NCBI GenBank assembly: GCA_020052975.1
Contig: JAGVOC010000265.1
Coordinates: 1-5,191 of the forward strand
Reading direction: 5' to 3'
Length of the DNA stretch: 5,191 bases
From: Desulfobacterales bacterium
GTDB lineage: Bacteria; Desulfobacterota; Desulfobacteria; Desulfobacterales; RPRI01
Shown: positions 4,364 to 5,191 of the stretch, one piece after another
Layout: each line of letters starts with the position of its first letter
How positions within the stretch are numbered: the stretch's first letter is position 1
Made by a program: the position numbers and the translations under genes
Notes under the pieces: model-generated
The model's database searches: none
What the model was told of the DNA's origin: nothing
What the model saw: only the letters and a program-made list of their open reading frames with translations

Positions 4364-4432
4364 CAGATAACATCGGCTAAAAGATTGACATCCAAATGCT
4401 ATCGCACTTCCTTTAGCCATAAACGTTATCTG
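4364..4432 (+). repeat. attC-like recombination site 3
   Basis: A complete imperfect hairpin with attC layout: outer left arm CAGATAAC (4364-4371), 3 nt spacer, inner left arm GGCTAAA (4375-4381), central TGC-TATC-GCA (4397-4406), inner right arm TTTAGCC (4412-4418), 6 nt spacer, outer right arm GTTATCTG (4425-4432). Both arm pairs are exact complements and the unequal spacers are typical of attC. The central AAATGC...GCACTTC element (4394-4410) is the same as in the two other sites, although the arms differ. The expected cut is between G 4425 and T 4426. It lies downstream of the DUF4258/YgiT pair, as the attC of that cassette would. Confidence 0.65.
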
Positions 4433-4437
4433 AAATT

Positions 4438-4465
4438 TTGACAGTCTTTTATTTTAAGGTATAAT
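4438..4465 (+). promoter_or_regulatory. Consensus sigma-70 promoter for the DUF5678/retropepsin genes
   Basis: Perfect -35 TTGACA (4438-4443) and perfect -10 TATAAT (4460-4465) with a 16 bp spacer. It begins 6 bp after the attC-like site's right arm and would start transcription near 4472, about 35 nt before the ATG of the first gene. The strength of both hexamers suggests constitutive expression. Confidence 0.75.
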
Positions 4466-4506
4466 AGGACAGAATATTAAATCATGAAGTGAGGAGGTAA
4501 AAGTCA

Positions 4507-4722
4507 ATGAAAGCAATAGATATGACACCAATCATAAAAAAGTATCCAGGTTACTTTGTGGCATTGAGCTATGATAGAAAAGAGGTGTTAGGTAAAGGGC
4601 ATACACCCGAAGAGGCTCTTGAAGAGGCAAATAAAAAGGGGTATAAAGATCCTATATTAACGAAGATTCCTAATGAGAATAGGAGCTATTTATTATGCAG
4701 CAGATTAAATTCCCATACTTGA
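4507..4722 (+). CDS. DUF5678 small protein
   Basis: A 71-residue protein. The start ATG 4507 has an excellent AGGAGG (4492-4497) 9 nt upstream. The sequence shows the DUF5678 pattern: KKYPGYFVALSYDRKEVLGKG (11-31, a beta-hairpin-like 'YxGxxVAL...D...VLGxG'), then HTPEEALEEANKKGYKDPIL (32-51, a helix and the KKGYKDP turn). The function of the family is unknown. It is small, cytoplasmic and often found next to a retropepsin-like protease gene, as here. The C-terminus overlaps the next start by 28 nt, so the two are probably co-translated. The last ~10 residues (LCSRLNSHT) may be a readthrough extension beyond the family's usual end near RSYLL. Confidence 0.75.
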   Translation: MKAIDMTPIIKKYPGYFVALSYDRKEVLGKGHTPEEALEEANKKGYKDPILTKIPNENRSYLLCSRLNSHT

Positions 4723-5000
4723 AGTATATAATAACACCTCCTACTCAAAAGCCAGCGAAATATGTATACAGGCCTGTCATCCCTATAAAATTATTCTTAG
4801 ATAACCGCGTGATAACATTTGATTCATTAGTTGATTCTGGGGCAGATGAGTGTACTTTCCCTGCGTGGATTGCAAAGACGTTAGGACATGATGTTTATAA
4901 AGGGAAACAAAAAATTTTCTCAGGTATAGGTGGATCAGTATTAGCATATCTCCGGTTAAAAGCTGATGGGCTTCGATATTGCCCTTTGTCACAATGCTGA
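4695..5000 (+). CDS. Retropepsin-like aspartic protease, apparently C-terminally truncated
   Basis: A 101-residue product from ATG 4695, with AGGAG (4681-4685) 9 nt before it. After an N-terminal strand region (KFPYLK, then YRPVIPIKLFLDN), the active-site motif FDSLVDSGADECTFP places the catalytic Asp at residue 47 in D-S-G-A-D. A glycine-rich flap-like GIGGS follows at 77-81, as in retropepsin-like (peptidase A2-type) bacterial proteins. Retropepsins work as homodimers, each supplying one Asp. These bacterial relatives are usually ~130-150 residues, with a further C-terminal hydrophobic-Gly-Arg/Gln segment needed for the fold. Here the tail after ~residue 85 (LRLKADGLRYCPLSQC) does not look like it. 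A deletion or frameshift is likely, so the enzyme may be dead. It overlaps the DUF5678 gene. Confidence 0.7.
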   Translation: MQQIKFPYLKYIITPPTQKPAKYVYRPVIPIKLFLDNRVITFDSLVDSGADECTFPAWIAKTLGHDVYKGKQKIFSGIGGSVLAYLRLKADGLRYCPLSQC

Positions 5001-5040
5001 AGATAAAAATGCAAATTTTCGCAAGGAAAAGGTCTAAAAA

Positions 5041-5191
5041 GTGCTGAGAGAAGAAACAAAGAGATATGTAATCTTTATCCTCTTTTTACTCCTAATAGTA
5101 TTGTCTTTTTTTGTCTTGAAAGATTACCTGGCTTCTCTCGTTGTTGGCGCTTTGATCGCTTATCTATTGTTCCCCCTACATGACAGATTGG
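5041..5191 (+). CDS. AI-2E-family (PerM/UPF0118) membrane protein, N-terminal part
   Basis: Fifty codons from GTG 5041 to the right edge. The peptide begins LREETKRYVIFILFLLLIVL at residue 2. It shows a charged N-terminus, a first membrane segment at about residues 9-26 and a second at ~29-46 (LASLVVGALIAYLLFPL), joined by a short LKDYL loop. This is the typical opening of AI-2E-family transporters, integral inner-membrane proteins of ~340-370 residues with about eight segments. Substrates vary and are mostly unproven. The start is supported by AAAGG (5028-5032), 8 nt before the GTG, and by an in-frame stop at 5035-5037 just upstream. No separate promoter is obvious in the 40 nt after the retropepsin gene, so it may be read from the promoter at 4438. 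Confidence 0.82.
   Translation, partial: MLREETKRYVIFILFLLLIVLSFFVLKDYLASLVVGALIAYLLFPLHDRL

Overview
This is a 5.2 kb accessory stretch of a bacterial genome. Base composition is AT-rich to balanced, with sharp GC-rich islands. I cannot fix the taxon. The flanking genes (a YbgC-type thioesterase and an AI-2E-family membrane protein) are widespread in bacteria, and nothing here is diagnostic.

Layout from left to right. Bases 1-94 hold the start of a YbgC-type acyl-CoA thioesterase on the minus strand. Bases 119-236 are an imperfect fold-back repeat. Bases 253-438 look like a replication-origin or DnaA-binding region, with three perfect TTATCCACA boxes, one inverted and two in tandem, around an AT-rich spacer. 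Bases 508-696 are an open frame of doubtful reality with a promoter-like sequence inside it. From 723 a dense run of hairpins leads into the first of three attC-like recombination sites (802-862, 1418-1506, 4364-4432). The first two bound a 644 bp gene cassette (857-1500) carrying a decayed toxin-antitoxin pair: a PIN/VapC-type toxin with an internal deletion and frameshift, and a small partner gene with an in-frame stop. The cassette's first bases are the exact complement of the outer arm of its own attC-like site, as integron biology predicts. No integrase gene is in the window, so this resembles a cluster of attC sites lacking an integrase (CALIN).

Next comes the only large gene, an intact cytoplasmic GH13 alpha-amylase-family glycosidase (1641-3383). 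Directly after its stop codon, on the opposite strand, is what looks like the last ~49 nt of a group II intron (domain VI hairpin with GNRA loop and bulged A). A region of apparent mobile-element debris follows. A promoter then precedes an overlapping DUF4258/YgiT-type zinc-finger pair (3704-4259), a probable toxin-antitoxin module. After it lie the third attC-like site and a consensus promoter that drives a DUF5678 gene and an overlapping retropepsin-like aspartic protease gene (4507-5000), the latter apparently truncated. The window ends in the first 50 codons of an AI-2E-family transporter (5041 onward).

Overall the region is a landing zone for small cassettes and defence or stabilisation modules next to an origin-like sequence. 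Several genes are in decay. The amylase, the DUF4258/YgiT pair, the DUF5678 gene and the two edge genes look intact as far as they can be seen.
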